Positions 18,279 through 31,543 of a stretch of DNA of 64,000 nucleotides are shown one piece after another. This DNA is from Catenaria anguillulae PL171. Its lineage: Eukaryota; Blastocladiomycota; Blastocladiomycetes; Blastocladiales; Catenariaceae. The first letter of the stretch is position 1; each line of letters opens with the position of its first letter. The notes beneath the pieces are model-generated. The model was not told the DNA's origin, made no database searches, and was given only the letters and a program-made list of their open reading frames with translations. The stretch covers positions 1 through 64,000 of the forward strand of contig MCFL01000117.1 in the NCBI GenBank assembly GCA_002102555.1. Direction: 5' to 3'. The position numbers and the translations under genes are program-made.

Positions 18279-21200
18279 ATGGCATCTGCTCCGCCCCCCG
18301 CTGACCCCGACTACGAGGCCCTGCGCTCGGCCTACAACAAAGCCGGCGCTCTGATCAACGCGACCGCAAAATTTGCTACCGCCAAGTACCACTCGAGAGA
18401 GACTCTGCTGGGGGATGACCTCCTCACCGATGAAGTCCTCGAGTGGATCACTGACCACTACGGCGTCGCCGGCAACGACCTGACGGTTGCACAGACCAGC
18501 GCCTACTTTATGGCCTGGGAGCTACGTGGCCTTATCGACAAGGTCGGCATGCCTGTCCGCATTGACCATTATGACACCGAACTCCCACCCGTCGTGCTAC
18601 CCTCGCAAGCGATCACGCCCTGGGTCGAGGCTGCGGCCGTCCATTCCTTCCATCCTGACCCCGACGGCATCGATCTCAATTCGCTGAGATGCTTGTGGCA
18701 GTGTGTGGATCCCGCCAAGGCGCTGCCGTTCATCCGCAAGCACAACTTGAAGATCACGCCGCACCTCTTCTTGAGCTACCGTGTTGCATTCATGGACTCG
18801 CCGCTGTGGACCGCTGCTGATGCCGCCACGACCCGCACTCGCAACCCGGTACCGTCCGATGGTGAGCCGCATACGGCTGTCACCCGTGGCCGTGGGCCTG
18901 CAGCTCCTGGTGGTGGGCCACAGACTGATTCAGATGAGGAAGCCCTGCAAGACGGTACCCTGTCACATACTGTCTGACACGACCTTCTGCATGCCGTGGC
19001 AATTGGGTGAGCGCTCACACACACCCCACCTGTTTCGCTATTTGCCTGCCATTACCATAGGTAAGACTGCCGAATCCACGCCCCATCCCCGCAAACGTAA
19101 CACATCGCCCGGTGACGGACCCGTCGATCCCCAGGCGCATTTGGCCGATGCGGTGAAAGAACTGATCGAGGTCCAGGAGCGCCGTAAGCGCATCCGCCTT
19201 GAGACGGAGGAGGCACAAGGCACACTCGATGACCTGCGCAGTCAGATCGCCAAAGAAAAAGCCGCGCTTGCCGAAGAGGAAGCGGTGCTGCTGGCCTCAG
19301 AGCTCGAACGGCCGCCATTTCCGCGGGCGCCGAATTCCTGCCGCGGGGAACCGCAGGCGTTACCCCATTGCCCGACACCCATGCGCCCGAGGGAGAAGGC
19401 ACTGCGGCTGCCAGCAAAGCCCCCGCCAACGGCGCCCCTACCCTGCTGCCTGCCACCCAGGCCGTCACGGCTGCAACGGGTACGCTCGAGGCCCTGAACC
19501 CCGAGTTGCAGGCCGAGGTGCTGAAAGCGCGCGCCAAAGAACTGGCGCTGCAGATGGTGCCCCGCGCGGATGTCGTCAAGGCCGTGGTATTCCCCAGCAT
19601 CGACTACGCCAAGGCAACGCCGGTCACCTGGACCCACTGGTTGGAGGAGGTCCTTGAGATTTGCAAGCAGGTCCGTTGCCATGAGCTGGCGAGCATGGGC
19701 CACGAGGATTGGGCGAAGAAGTACCTCGGCGCGCATGCCGACGGGTCCATGGCTGCCCCATTCAGCTCATTCTGGTCGCGGCTGCCCGCAAGGCCATCAA
19801 GGGCCGCTGTTTGGCGTCATCCAGGGCGAGACCTGGGCCACGTTCCTAAAGAAGTTGATGGACGCGCCCGGCAAGACATCCGCAGAGGCACGTGTGTACT
19901 GCATCAGCGCCTTGGAGACCATCGACCCGCGCGCCTACAAGTCCTCGGAGGAGTTTGTGCAGGGGCTGCAATCGGTCGCGGCGGCCATTGCGCACATTGA
20001 CAAGAAGAAGGGCTCCGACCCCCTCGATCCGGGCACGCTTGCGTCCATCGAGAAGGGACTGTACGCGGCGATTGGCGACACGCCAAAATTTTCCCAATTT
20101 TATGTTGATCTCGCGCGCACACGCTCGGATGGTGCCGCCATCACCGCACACGGCATCTCGCAAATTTTTGAAAGGCGCTGTTTAAGCTGCACCCAGGCGA
20201 GCGCGAGCGCGAATCGCACTGGGAGCGCCTGTTTGGCGCTAACGCGCCCGCCGCCAGGCCCCAATACCAGCACTCGTCGTCTGCCGGCTCGGCGCCCGCG
20301 CGCGCCTCGTCATCGTCGTCCGGCTCTCGTCCGCCGCCCAACCCGCAGCGCGTCCTGTCTCAGCAGTTCAAGCTTGATAACTTTGACGCCCGTTGCTGGC
20401 GGTGCTGGACGAAGCACTGCAAGAACAAGCGCCCGCCCGGCGACCGCTCATGCTTGCTCGCGGAGCACAAGGCTGCCACTTGCGACAACTGCGGCTGGAC
20501 CGGCCACGTTCCGCGGCTCTGCGACATGCCAAAGAACCTGGTATGGTCCACGGTCAAGCGCATTGCTGCCGATGGAGGTCGTGTCCCTGGCCCAGCGCGC
20601 GCCCCGGCCATGGGTGCACCTCAACGTGCTGCCGACCGTGCCCCGCAAGACGGGCATGACCGCCGCGGCCAGCGCGCTGGCGACGCTGTTGCGTATTTGG
20701 CCGGCCAGCGCGACCCGTTGCCCGTGACGAGGTACTTGTTGCCTCCCTGCACAACGGGCACTCTGATTGGTGTGTTGACAGTGGTTGCTCGCGCCACATG
20801 ACCCCGTTTAGGAGTGACTTTGTCGATTTGACCCCGCTCGCCGCTGAGTGCAAGATCTCCGTTGCCAACAAGAGTTTCGTGTCTGCCACGCACATTGGAA
20901 CGGTCAAGCTTCCCCTTGGGTCTGACCACCCGCCAATCTACTTGTTCAATGTCCTCCTTGTGCCTCGTTTGGCCACCCGCTTGCTCTCCCCGCAACTCGT
21001 CACTGTTGCGTATCCCCGTATCCAATTCTCTACTTTCATCGGAATTCAGTACATTGTGATTCATGCTCCTGATTGCCGCCCGAGGTTGCCTCCCGTGCTC
21101 CGGCCGGACTCTGTCCCGGCCCACTGCGTGTGTGACGACATCACCCTGCCGCGCTTCCCGCTCGTTGCCCGGGGTGGTCTTTGGTTCCTCCCTATGACTG

Positions 21201-24200
21201 CCATGCCGCCGGAAGTGGGGCTGCCTGCGTGCGATGGGGCCTCTGCGCTCCTTGTGCTCTCGCAGGATGCTGCTGCTGCTGGTGTATACGCCGGTGGCTT
21301 GCGCGACGTTGATACTTGGGAGCCATTTGCGCTTGGCAGTGACGACTCTATCGCCACGGCCTACGTTGCCTCACACGGCGCCGACTACATGTTTTGTGCG
21401 AACTCCCTGTTTGACAGCCGCATTGGCGAACTCAGTGAGGTCTACCAGACTGACTTTGAACGTGCATTTGAGTTGGCATACGCTGCGGCGGCAGATTCCA
21501 CCGCGGATCCTGTGTCGGGGTCGCCGTCCGCTGACCGCCTGCTCCAGCTCCACGTTGCTTACAACCACATCTCTGGACCGTCGTGGACGATGCTTTGCAA
21601 GTCGCTCGGCCTGCACCCACGCACCATTGATTGCCACACGTGTGGCCTGGCCCTAGCGACTCAGCGGCGCACATTTGCTGCGTCGCAGTTCCTCAGATCA
21701 ACTGAACCGCTCCAACGTTTGTTCATCGACCTCAACATTGTCGCTCGATTTGGTGATGGCGGCGTCCAACACTTGCTCGTTGTGCTTGACGATTACTCGG
21801 ACTTTTGCGCTGTCATCCCGATTCCAGACAAATCCGACTCCGTCTTCCGTGCATTTTCCTCTCTTGTGACACTTTGGGAGCGTCGCACTTCGCACCGCCT
21901 CCAGGCCGTCCAGCATGACCGCGGCACGGAATTCGTCAATGCTCAGTTCGAAGCATGGCTTGCTGAGCGTAATGTCCCTCGCTACCTATCGCTTGCGGCC
22001 ACCACCAGGCAAATGGACGCATTGAGCGCCTCAATCGGCACATCAATGAGCGCGCGCGCGCCCACCTGCTCCACTTGGATGGCCTTGTGCCCGCGGAGGA
22101 CGCTGCTGTCCTTTGGCCGCATGCCGCCCGCTTTGCTGGCATCGTGCGCAACCACACCCCGCTGCCGGCGCTGCAGGGATTGACTCCATACCAGGCATTC
22201 TATGACTCGAGATTTGTTCCCCGTCTTCGTGTTTTTGGCGCAACGGCCTTCCAGCCGCCGAACCCCGACGCGACAGTCTTCAAGCTGTGCCCTGCTGCCG
22301 AGAAGCGTGTATTCGTGGGATACAAGGACAGCGATTGTTCCACCTTTATGCTGTTGGACCCATCTTCGGACTCTGTCCTCGAGTCCGTGTCTGCGCGCTT
22401 CATCGAGAGTGACGGGTCGCTCGTGCTATTGCGGCCCATCGCCCGAGTTCTGCTCAGCGCTGAATGAGGCCTTTGCCTCCCGTGGCGGCCCCGATGACGC
22501 GGCTGACAGCGACTACAGACCTGTGGGCTCCGGCTCTGACGTTGAACCGCCCTTGTCTGATGATGAGGAGCCTGGATCCAGGCCGACCCGCGCGCGCCGC
22601 GCACGTGCCACCCCTGCTGGCCGCATGCCGTTGCCTCGTCGACGCTCGCCATCGCCGCTGCCACCGCCGAGCTCCCGCTCGCCGCCTCGCCGTGCGCAAG
22701 ACTTCCCGCCTCGGCCGACCACCATCCCGTACGTCGAGATTACGCTTCACCGCCCCAGTGCGGGGGAGAGGGGCGCTCGCGGCCCTCGCGCTACATCAAC
22801 CACTGAGCCAGCTTTCGCTTCACTCGCACTCCACGGTGATCAACTACCGCAAATCAACCGGCAAACCGGCCGACAGCTTGCCCGTGCAACCGCGCGACTG
22901 CTCAACTCCATGGAGCTCGACATACCAAAAGTCAAGGCTGCTGACGTGCGCGTTCCAAGAACGTTCAAAGAAGCACAAACCGACGAAAATGCAGAGTATT
23001 GGAAGTATGCAGAGCTAGTCGAGCTTGCGGCTCTCGAAGGAAACGGCACATTCGAAATTGTCAAGCTTCAACCCGGCCAGCGACCGATTGGGTGCAAATG
23101 GGTGTATGACACCAAGAGCAACCCAGATGGGGTACTGACCAAGTTCAAGGCGAGGCTTGTTGCCCGCGGCGACCAGCAATCGGCCGAAGGAATGGAGACG
23201 TACTCTGGGACCCCAAGTTTGACCGTCGTACGCATTGTCATCGCCCTTGCTGCCGCCCACGGCTGGACAATTTTCGCCATGGATGTATCCAACGCGTATC
23301 TCCACGCAACACTCAAACGACCAACCCTCATGTGGGCGCCACCAGGTTACTACGTTGAGAAGGACGAGGCGCTACTACTCATCAAGTCGCTCTATGGATT
23401 GAAGGAGGCGGGTCGCCACTGGGCCGAGTACTTGCGCGAGGTGTTGTTTGCACTCGGTTTTGAAGGCTGCAAGAACGAGGACTGCGTGCTCGTGCAAAAG
23501 GACAAGCAGACTGCGTCTGTTCTCGTGCTCATCGTCATCTATGTCGACGACTTGCTCATCACTGGACCGTCGGTTGCCGTCATCGAGTCAACCAAGATGC
23601 AGTTGCTCACGCACAAGATTGGCGAGAAACCTGCGCTCAACATCAAGGACCTTGGTGTCGCTGATGGATTTCTCAACGCAAAGCTTGTCCAGCGACATGA
23701 TGGAATCTGGCTGGGGCAGCCGCAGCACATTGAAGGAATCATCCGCGAGTTTGGTAGCGAAGTCCACGCCCAAGATCGGCCCGCGCGGACCACGTTGTCA
23801 AGGAAGAAGTTGAGCCAGCGCCTCTCTCGCCCGAAATGCACAAGCGGTACCAGAAGCTATTGGGCATGCTCCTCTTTGTTGCGACTGGAACGCGCCCGGA
23901 CATCTCCTTTGCCGTCCACTTTGCAGCTCGACGAGCGTGCAACCCCAGCAAACGCAACTATGCCGACCTGCTCACAGTTGTGGGATACCTCCAGCGGTAT
24001 CCCAATCTGGGCATCTGGTACCCAAAGGTTCCAACCGGCTCGTCTTTCTGGGACACGGTTGATGGGTATTGTGATTCATCCTACGCCGACGACCCCAACA
24101 CGCAACGCTCGACATCGGGTTTCTGCTTCCGCATTGGACGTGGCCTCGTATCATGGTCAAGTCGGCGGCAACCATGGGTTGCGACATCGACAGCAGAAGC

Positions 24201-24677
24201 AGAGGTGAATGCCGCTGTAGAAGCAGTCCGAGATGGGACATGGCTGGTCCGCTTTCTTGCCGAGCTCATCGGTAATTCGCGCCAAAACCCGATTCGCATT
24301 AATTGCGACAACAAGGCTGCGATCGCACTCGCAAACGGAGATGGTCTCCGCCGCACAATCCGCCACGTCGCCGTCCGACTTGCATTCCTGCGCGAAAACC
24401 AGCGCCGCGACTACGTCCGGCTCATGTTTATTGCCGGGTTGCAGAACATTGCCGATGGCTTCACCAAGCCCCTTGGTATCCGGCTGTTTGCCCGCTTCCG
24501 AGAGTGGTTGAACCTTCAACCGTGCCCGCAGCGTGACTTGTAGACCCCCCCCTTTTTTTGTGTATGTATATATGTACATGTTGCGGATGTTCTTGCCATG
24601 TACTATGTCCTGCTACCTGATGGATTCATGCTCGTAGCGAGTTGCTTGATATGTCCAAGTTGGCGCCTGCGGGGGAG

Positions 24678-24983
24678 TGTGGGAAAATGGAGGATCTGCA
24701 TGGTCCAGACGCGTTGACAGTAATGGATCAGGGGACCAGTGCCGATCCTCATTGTGTAGTCAGGCACCATGCTTGACAATATGAGAACAAGAAGGGAGAT
24801 AGAGAAAAAGGTACTACGATGAGACAAGCAACAACGACTACCCGCAATGCCCGAATGCCCACATAACCGACCGTATGCTGCTCCGGGGAGCGGCCACCGA
24901 GATATCACGACATCCCTCTCTCCCCCTCCCAACCAAAATTCTCCCACTACTTATCTTGCTACTTCTGGACCAAATATTCAACA
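24678..24983 (+). repeat. Copia 3' LTR
   Basis: The 306-bp partner of the 5' LTR, followed by ATATC and the rest of SINE copy 2. Confidence 0.93.
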
Positions 24984-25348
24984 ATATCCACACACACAAG
25001 CCAGAGTTGAACGCATACACACGAAATGGCAGCTGGACTTACTTGAACTTGATAGGCTTGGCACCAGTCCAACACATATCAACCACCTTCTCCTTGGAAC
25101 ACACGGATCCGGTGGCCTGGGTTCGATTCTTGGGCAACTCGATTGGGCGGGATCCACCCCGGACGGCTTGGACCCAATCGACCGATGGGTGGCTTGAGCA
25201 GGCAAACCAAACCGAAATCCTTACTCAAACTGTGGCCGAGGACTATGCACGAAACAGCATGCATACCTAAAGTGCCGCCCGCGGGGTTCGAACCCAAACC
25301 TTCGCAGTGGACACCCGGCGCCTCGACCACTGGGCCACGCCAGCCCCC

Positions 25349-25363
25349 AGAGCCTTTGTAGCT
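25349..25363 (+). repeat. tRNA-Thr target 15-mer, copy 4
   Basis: AGAGCCTTTGTAGCT lies between the head of SINE copy 2 and the 3' end of the full-length family-2 LINE. Copy 5 is inside the tRNA gene at 33648-33662. Confidence 0.9.
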
Positions 25364-25616
25364 ATCGGTATTGTATTGAAATTGAGGAATTCAGACTCAC
25401 GTGCGAGAAAAATTACAACAACAAATCAGGACCAAACACTGTATGCACCCAACGCCAATACGGAGGTTCAGATCGAGCCAAAAGTGGTGTGCTGACCAAT
25501 CGCGCGGAAGGCATGTTGTTGGGCATTGCAAGGAAAGGCACCAACCCAATACACCAGAGTGCACGCGACTTTGGAATCACGCGGCCGCGCGCCTTGAGCG
25601 CAGTGTCAGCTGACGA

Positions 25617-28600
25617 CTACGCAAAGGGAGGAGCAATACCAGACAGAAGCCACCGTGAGGCGGCATCGTCGGCAGCAAGGCGGGTGTGGTCATGACGACC
25701 AACAGGACAACGGAACTTGGCGATGGCGACGCCGTGCCAGCGGTGAGGGAGAGGGAGGAGAGTGTCAAGGTGGTGGGAGTATGGCGTCAGACACGCCAAG
25801 CAAGAGATGGACGGAAGAGGGAGTGGAGGGTCGAGAGGAGCAGGTAAGGAGGAGGGAAGGGACGAGACCATCTTGTATGGTAGCCGCTTGGGTTGCTTTT
25901 GCAACTGAGCCGCCGGCGGGAGGGGCGGGGCCGGGTCGGCAAACGGTGGCGGATCGGCCATGGGTACATCCGGAGGGAGCCGGAACCGGGAAGTGGGCGT
26001 TGGGTGGTACACAGGCACATACCCATTGTACTTTGAGTGCCGCTTGGTCGGTGTCGCATCCGCTCTCGTTGGTTGCGGTGGAGCTTGGGGTGGGAGCGTG
26101 GCAACATGAGCTTCCCACGCGAGCCGCAGCGCCTCCTTGTTTTCAGGCGTGTTGGGGTCGGGGTAGAAAAGGTTGATGGCCTTGGTGTGCAACTCCCACA
26201 CATGCTCAAACAGAATGTAAGAGACAGACGAGAGGAGCAGGCTGGCGACACGCGCAACAGGGGCCTTGAGGCGTGTGCTGATCGGGCGGAGGAGCTCGAT
26301 CACCTGGGCCGTGACGAGGCAACCAGCGGCAAGCTGGAGCGACGCTGTGTCGGAGAACCAGAGGCTGACGAGCTGGTGGGCAAGCGCCATGCGACGGATC
26401 GGCTTGGTCGTGAACGTGGACAAGAGCGTTGCAACAGCAGTGACGGCAAGTGCTTGTGCAGCTGCACGATCCGCCTCGCCCGCCGGGCACTCGAGCCAGT
26501 GCACAGCGTCATCGGCGTACGCCAAGTCGGGCAGTGGGCAGCGCGGGCACCAAGGGCCTTGGTAGTACTTGTCCGGCCAGCGGGTAAAGTTGAGGAGGCG
26601 GGTCGCGAGGCTGTTGGTGCGCACCTTGATCCGCCGTGTGAGGGCAGTGTTGGATGCAACCGAGGAGTAGAGATCACCCGCGGACCGGCCGTCGTGCAAG
26701 GCACATTCGGATGCGGCAGGGTGGACATTGGACCAGTCAATGTGAGGGGTTGAGTCACGAAGCTGGTAGTGCGCGCGGATGCGAGAGTGGAAGATGATGA
26801 AACGTCGAGGGTCGTTGCTGACGACGCGGGCGGTGAGCGAAGGGTGGGGAGGGTTTGCTGAAAGGAAGTCGGGCGAGGAATCAGAGTTGGGGTGAGGAGG
26901 AGGAAGGACAAAGTGAGATGGAGTATCGGAATTTTCTTTTGAGTTAGTTCTTTTTTCTGGATTTGGGGAAGGATCTTGAGTTTGGTTTTGATTTTGATTT
27001 TGTAAATGGGAATCTTGGTTATGTGTGCGAGACGCCGAAGATGAGGGTGTTTGCAGGCGGGTGGAGGGAACGCGTGGTTGGAAGCGGCGCGCGGCGTGAT
27101 GGCGCTGGCCGTTGACAATGACGATAGGCTCGGCCGTGGAGCGCGCGAGGATGTCGAGTGCGTTCTTGGTTGAGCCGAAAGCAAGTGAGAAGGGAAGGTC
27201 GGAAGAGGCAAGGAGGTGCGGAGAGATACAGGAAGGAGTGAGTTCGGTGGCTGCCGATTTTGCGAGCGCGTCGGCCATGTCGTTGTGGACCCGATGAGGG
27301 TTGGCTTGGTCGTCGGAGTGACCCTTGACCCAGCTGATGGTGACGGAGAGCTTGCAGTGGATGATGACGGTCCGGATGGCCGCCCACTCTTGGCTAAAAT
27401 TGGAGCGAACGCGCCAGCGCGGGAGGGGAAGAGAGTTGGATGATGGCGGAGGGACTTGGCGGTGGAACTGGGCGACGGCGGCCTTGGAATCGGTGAGGAT
27501 GTGGGCGTGCGACGACGTGGGGATAGACGCGACCGCAAGAAGAATGGCCCAAACCTCAGCGCGAGTGGACGAGTGGGTGCCGGGCGGGAGCTGGACACGG
27601 CACGAGTAGCCAAGCTCGGGGAAGTAGGCTGCTGCGCCAGACTCGCGGTCGGAATCGGCAAGAGGGGTATCAATGGAGAAAAGAGGATTGGGGGCGTTGA
27701 AGAGGGACCCGTCCGTGTACACAATGATTGGGCGTGGGCGGTCGAGAGACAAGAGAAAATCGGGGACGAGATCAAATGGGCACTCAACACCATCACAGGC
27801 GTCAACAGTGGGAGGCGAGGAGACAAAGACGCGGGAGCAATAAGCGGAAACAACGGCAAGGTCTGGTGACTCGTCGTCGAAGCTGGGTAGGCGGGGGACG
27901 GAAAAGAGATTGGGTGACGGAAGGGTAGGCGGTTTGAGGAGAAAAGAAGGCGCGAGAGAGTGGTCTATAGGCGTGTAGGGCAAAGGAAAGAATGGTGCGA
28001 CAAAGGTAGAGGGCAAACGGAAAAGAGTATCAACAACAAACGCGGCAACATCCTTCTCGACACCACCGGCAGTGTAGACGGCAAGCTTGTCGCTGATCTG
28101 CTTGTGGACCCGAGCTGGACCAAACTCGGCATAGTCGGTGGGAACACCGGCCGCGTCAAGGAGATCGTGCACATACTTGAGACTGTTGCCGCGAAAGTAC
28201 TTGAGCGCGGCTGCGTATGTGTCTGTGGGGAGAACAGAAACGAGCGGAAAAGAAATGCCACCCCAAGGGCTGCGTGCAGACGAAGGTGAGCCAGGTTTGT
28301 AGGCAGAAAAAATGTACCTGTCGAGTCCGAAACGGAAAGACGTCGAGCGTGCATGAGCGGCAGGAGGTTACCGAACCAGCACCTGCTGCGCGCGACGGTC
28401 AGTGGGAGTGGGTGAGAGAGTGGGCAGAATGGGAGGGCAAGGTTGTGTTGGAGGAGGCAGAGCGATGCCTTGATGGCGACGCTGCGCGGGTGGTTGTCGT
28501 TGAGCGCGGTGAGAATGTCGGTGAGGCGGGCAGCAAGGACAAGTCGGGAAAGGAGAGCAGGCCGACCGTCGACTTGTGGTGCAGAGAGGCGGTGGGGTGG

Positions 28601-31543
28601 TTGACGGGCAAGCCAAGCTTGCGCTTGACGAGACCCGTGGCCATGGCATTGCACAAGTTGAGCGTTGTGGGTCGGACAAACCAAGGTCGTACAGGCGCTA
28701 GGGAAAACAACGACGTTAAGAAGCCACACTGCCACCTTACCCGTCACTGCCTTGCGTCTCAGCAGGGAATGCACCGCCGAAACACATCCAACATGGACTT
28801 GCGAGCGCTGGTACCGCGGAAACGGTGGTCCACCCAAATGCCCAAATACCGAAACAAGGTCATGTCATTCACCCGCGGAATGTCTTGACCGTGAATGGTA
28901 AACGGGTCGCTCTCGCCCTTGTCCGCCCCGTGCAATATCCAAACCGCCCCCTTCTTTGGGTTGGATCGGACATTGGTCATGTCGTTGAACTGCTCGACAC
29001 GCCGCAATATTCGGTCCATGTCGGCGCGCGTGGTGGCGAGGAAGACGGCGTCGTCGACAACGCCATGCCGGCCAGGCGGATCCGACCGAGGAGCTTGCCC
29101 GTGTCCTTTTGCTTGCGTGGGTCGCCTACAGAGACGAGGTTGGTTCGGGCCGTGATCGTAACTCCGAGTATGGAGGGGTCAGTGTTCACCGCCGACAAGA
29201 GCACATCGTAGAAAATGGCCCACATCAGCGGCGATTCAACGGCGCCTTGCGGCACACCTCGCTCAATCGGTACGGGATCAGAAAGACCGTACGACGTAAT
29301 CACTCGCGCGACCCGGCCTGCCAAGTATCCATTGCAATAGAACGACACAAACGATTCGGGCATGTTGATGCGTTGGAGAGCAAGTCGCAGTGCCTCGTGC
29401 GGAACTGAATCAAAGGCCTTGGACTTGTCCTCGAAAAAAGCGAAAAGCTGGCCCTTGCCAGTGGCATGGCCTGGAACGTAACCTTGCGCCCACTGCTGTT
29501 CAAAGGCAGCGTGCAGGATGGAAATTGGGGTTGATGCGTCAGTCCCCGGCAAGGTGGAGTGACAGGCACCCTCCAACACTGGATATGAAAGCATGCCTTG
29601 TATATACGAGTCAACAGCACTTTCATAAGAAGTTTGCTGGCACACTCGAGCAACGTAATCGGCCGCATCCCCTCCGTCAACCCAACAAAGCCCTCCTCGG
29701 ACTTGGGCAACAGGTAGATCGAGCCCTCTTTCCACGCCTCCGGTACCCGTTCCTGCTCCAAGCACGCAGTGCACAAAGCGGCAAGCGCCTCAAGACACTC
29801 TGGGCCCGATTCGCGGATCATGCGCATCGTGATTTGACTCACGCCAGGTGCCTTGTCGACGCCCACCGAGCTCAGCGCCGCCCGCAATTCCTCGACCGTG
29901 ACAGCGACCATGACACCCGCCCACGCCTCGGGCGGAATCTTGTCGTGCGACTTTTTCGACCACGCCTTGGCCCAGTAGGCGTCAAACCCCTCGGGATCAA
30001 ACACTTCACCCTTGAAGCTGGCGGACATGAGCACGGCAATCTGGGTGATGATGTCGTCCGGGTCGAACGACAGGCGGTCGCCATCACGGACCGAGTCAAC
30101 GGCCGACACGGGTCGGGTGCGGTCAAAGACCCGGCGAACGAGATCAGCAATCGCGTGCGGAGCAGCCTCGAAACGGCTTTTGACGGCCGCAGCGATCCTT
30201 TCCGAGAGCTGTGCTTGGTCGCAGACCAGAATGATGGTGGACAGGGCTTGCCGAGCACGCACATAGTACTTTGCGCACTCTGATTCGGTCGGGCCGGGCG
30301 GGTCAATGCCAAGCTCAGCGAGACGGGAAAACGCACCTTGCGGACCAGGCAGCTTGTACCCTTGCTTTCGCCATTTGTCGAGCTTGAGGATATGGTAACC
30401 CTCAGGCGACTTGGGCGCGTTGCGACGCGGCTCCGCGAACGGGGTCTTGCCGCCAGCCTTGCGGTGCTTGAGCTTGGCCTTGGCCGAGTCGATCAACACC
30501 TTGTGCCATGCAACCTGAGCTGCGTCCAGCGACTCTGGTGTACCTTGCGCAATCAATTCCAGCACGTCTGCCTCGGTCACTGCTCGCGTACACTTGCCCT
30601 GGTACTCTTCCCACATCCTCGGCGTGCACTCGGGCAAATCCAGGACCTGCTGCTGCGCCGCCTTTGCGCACGACTCCATCTTGCGAATCAGCTTGCGGTC
30701 GAGAAGGGTACCCAAACTCGTGCGTGCCGAGATGATGGCATGGTCGAGACCCACGAGCGTGTTGTCAGGCACGTCAGCAGGCCACGTGACAGCGTACCCA
30801 TTGAAATAGTGAGCAAGACCTTCATCGATCAGAATCCGGTCAAGTCGGTTGCGGTCGTGGGTAGGTTGCATGTCGCCAAATGCCTCAGCGACGTCAACAA
30901 GGTGGTGACGAGTCTCGAGGTTCTGGACAAGGGCTGCACGGGGTGATCCGTCACTGCAATTCCAGTCGCCACCAACCACGACATGGTCGCCTGCATCCCG
31001 AGCGCGAGTACACACGTCCGAGATGAAGATGGACAATGCCTTGGTCAGCGGAACCGAAGCAGGGAGGCGAGATTGGAGGTGAGTCGGGAGGTAGGACTTG
31101 GGAACATGTCGGCCGCTGTCGGGCGAGAGGTAAATGGATACAAGGTGCAATCGGCTGCCAGTCGCGAGGCGAAGAGGAAGGTGGACGGCGTAGCCTACAA
31201 GGAATTGAGGAGGATCTAGAAAACAACACAAAGAGTTACGGACCGCGATGGCGGCGCCGCTGCCCATTGGGTGTAGGGTATCAACAGTAGAGAAGAAGGT
31301 AAAAGGTAGGTCAGTGTACTGGGTAGCACGCTTGAGTGAGGTTTGGGAGGCTTTGGTTTCGTTGAGGAAGGAAATGTCCACATCGAGCCCGCCGCGCATC
31401 CAATCCAGGAGCGAGAACAGTTTGCCGCTTGCAGCAGCACTCTGTACACCCCTGCAGTTGGCGACGGCGAGATTGATGCGGAAGGAAGGTGAAGGATTGG
31501 GTATCGGGGGTATGGGTGGTGGCTGTTTGTTGGCTTGCATCAT
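25617..31543 (-). pseudogene. LINE family 2 ORF2 (frame-broken)
   Basis: The start ATG at 31543 overlaps the ORF1 stop. The APE endonuclease is at about 31480-30700 (VANCRG, FLNETKA, VGGDWNCSDG, RLDRILIDEG, GLDHAIIS). RT spans about 30150-28760 (MRPITLLECASKLL, DKSKAFDSVPHEALRLAL, RGVPQGAVESPLMW, VVDDAVFLA). RNase H is at about 27735-27230 (VYTDGSLF, STRAEVWAIL, LTDSKAAV, WVKGHSDDQANPHRVHNDMADALAKS). A CPRC...H...C zinc motif is near 26550. The frame shifts near 29600, near 29070 and again between about 28760 and 28170, where sequence is degraded. The 851-codon C-terminal stretch (28172-25617) remains open. Confidence 0.88.

Larger units (their letters stand above)
17077..24983 (+). mobile_element. 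Ty1/copia retrotransposon fossil
   Basis: This plus-strand LTR element has LTRs at 17077-17383 (307 bp) and 24678-24983 (306 bp), beginning TGTGGG and ending CA, with a 5-bp target duplication ATATC (17072-17076 and 24984-24988). A G-rich tract lies directly before the 3' LTR. Parts: an unusually long leader with tandem repeats (17384-18278), a gag region (from about 18279) with Cys-rich knuckle-like sequence near 20390-20530, an aspartic protease (VDSGCSRH), integrase, RT (YVDD) and RNase H. The order protease-integrase-RT identifies the copia lineage. The coding region is broken, with roughly four or five interruptions. The LTRs differ by one substitution and one indel, so the insertion is recent. 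Confidence 0.93.
16982..25348 (-). mobile_element. tRNA-derived SINE, copy 2, split by a copia element
   Basis: SINE parts at 16982-17076 (3' end) and 24989-25348 (5' head) flank the copia element. Joined end to end they have the same 455-bp length as SINE copy 1. The A box is at 25327-25337 and the B box at 25284-25294. This copy keeps many CpG dinucleotides that are TpG or CpA in copy 1. Both ends abut the tRNA-Thr 15-mer (16967 and 25349). Confidence 0.88.

Noticed and set aside
2006-25363. The 15-mer copies as fragments of degraded tRNA-Thr genes
   Set aside because: All five are exactly the same length and end at the same base next to element ends. Random decay would leave variable remnants.
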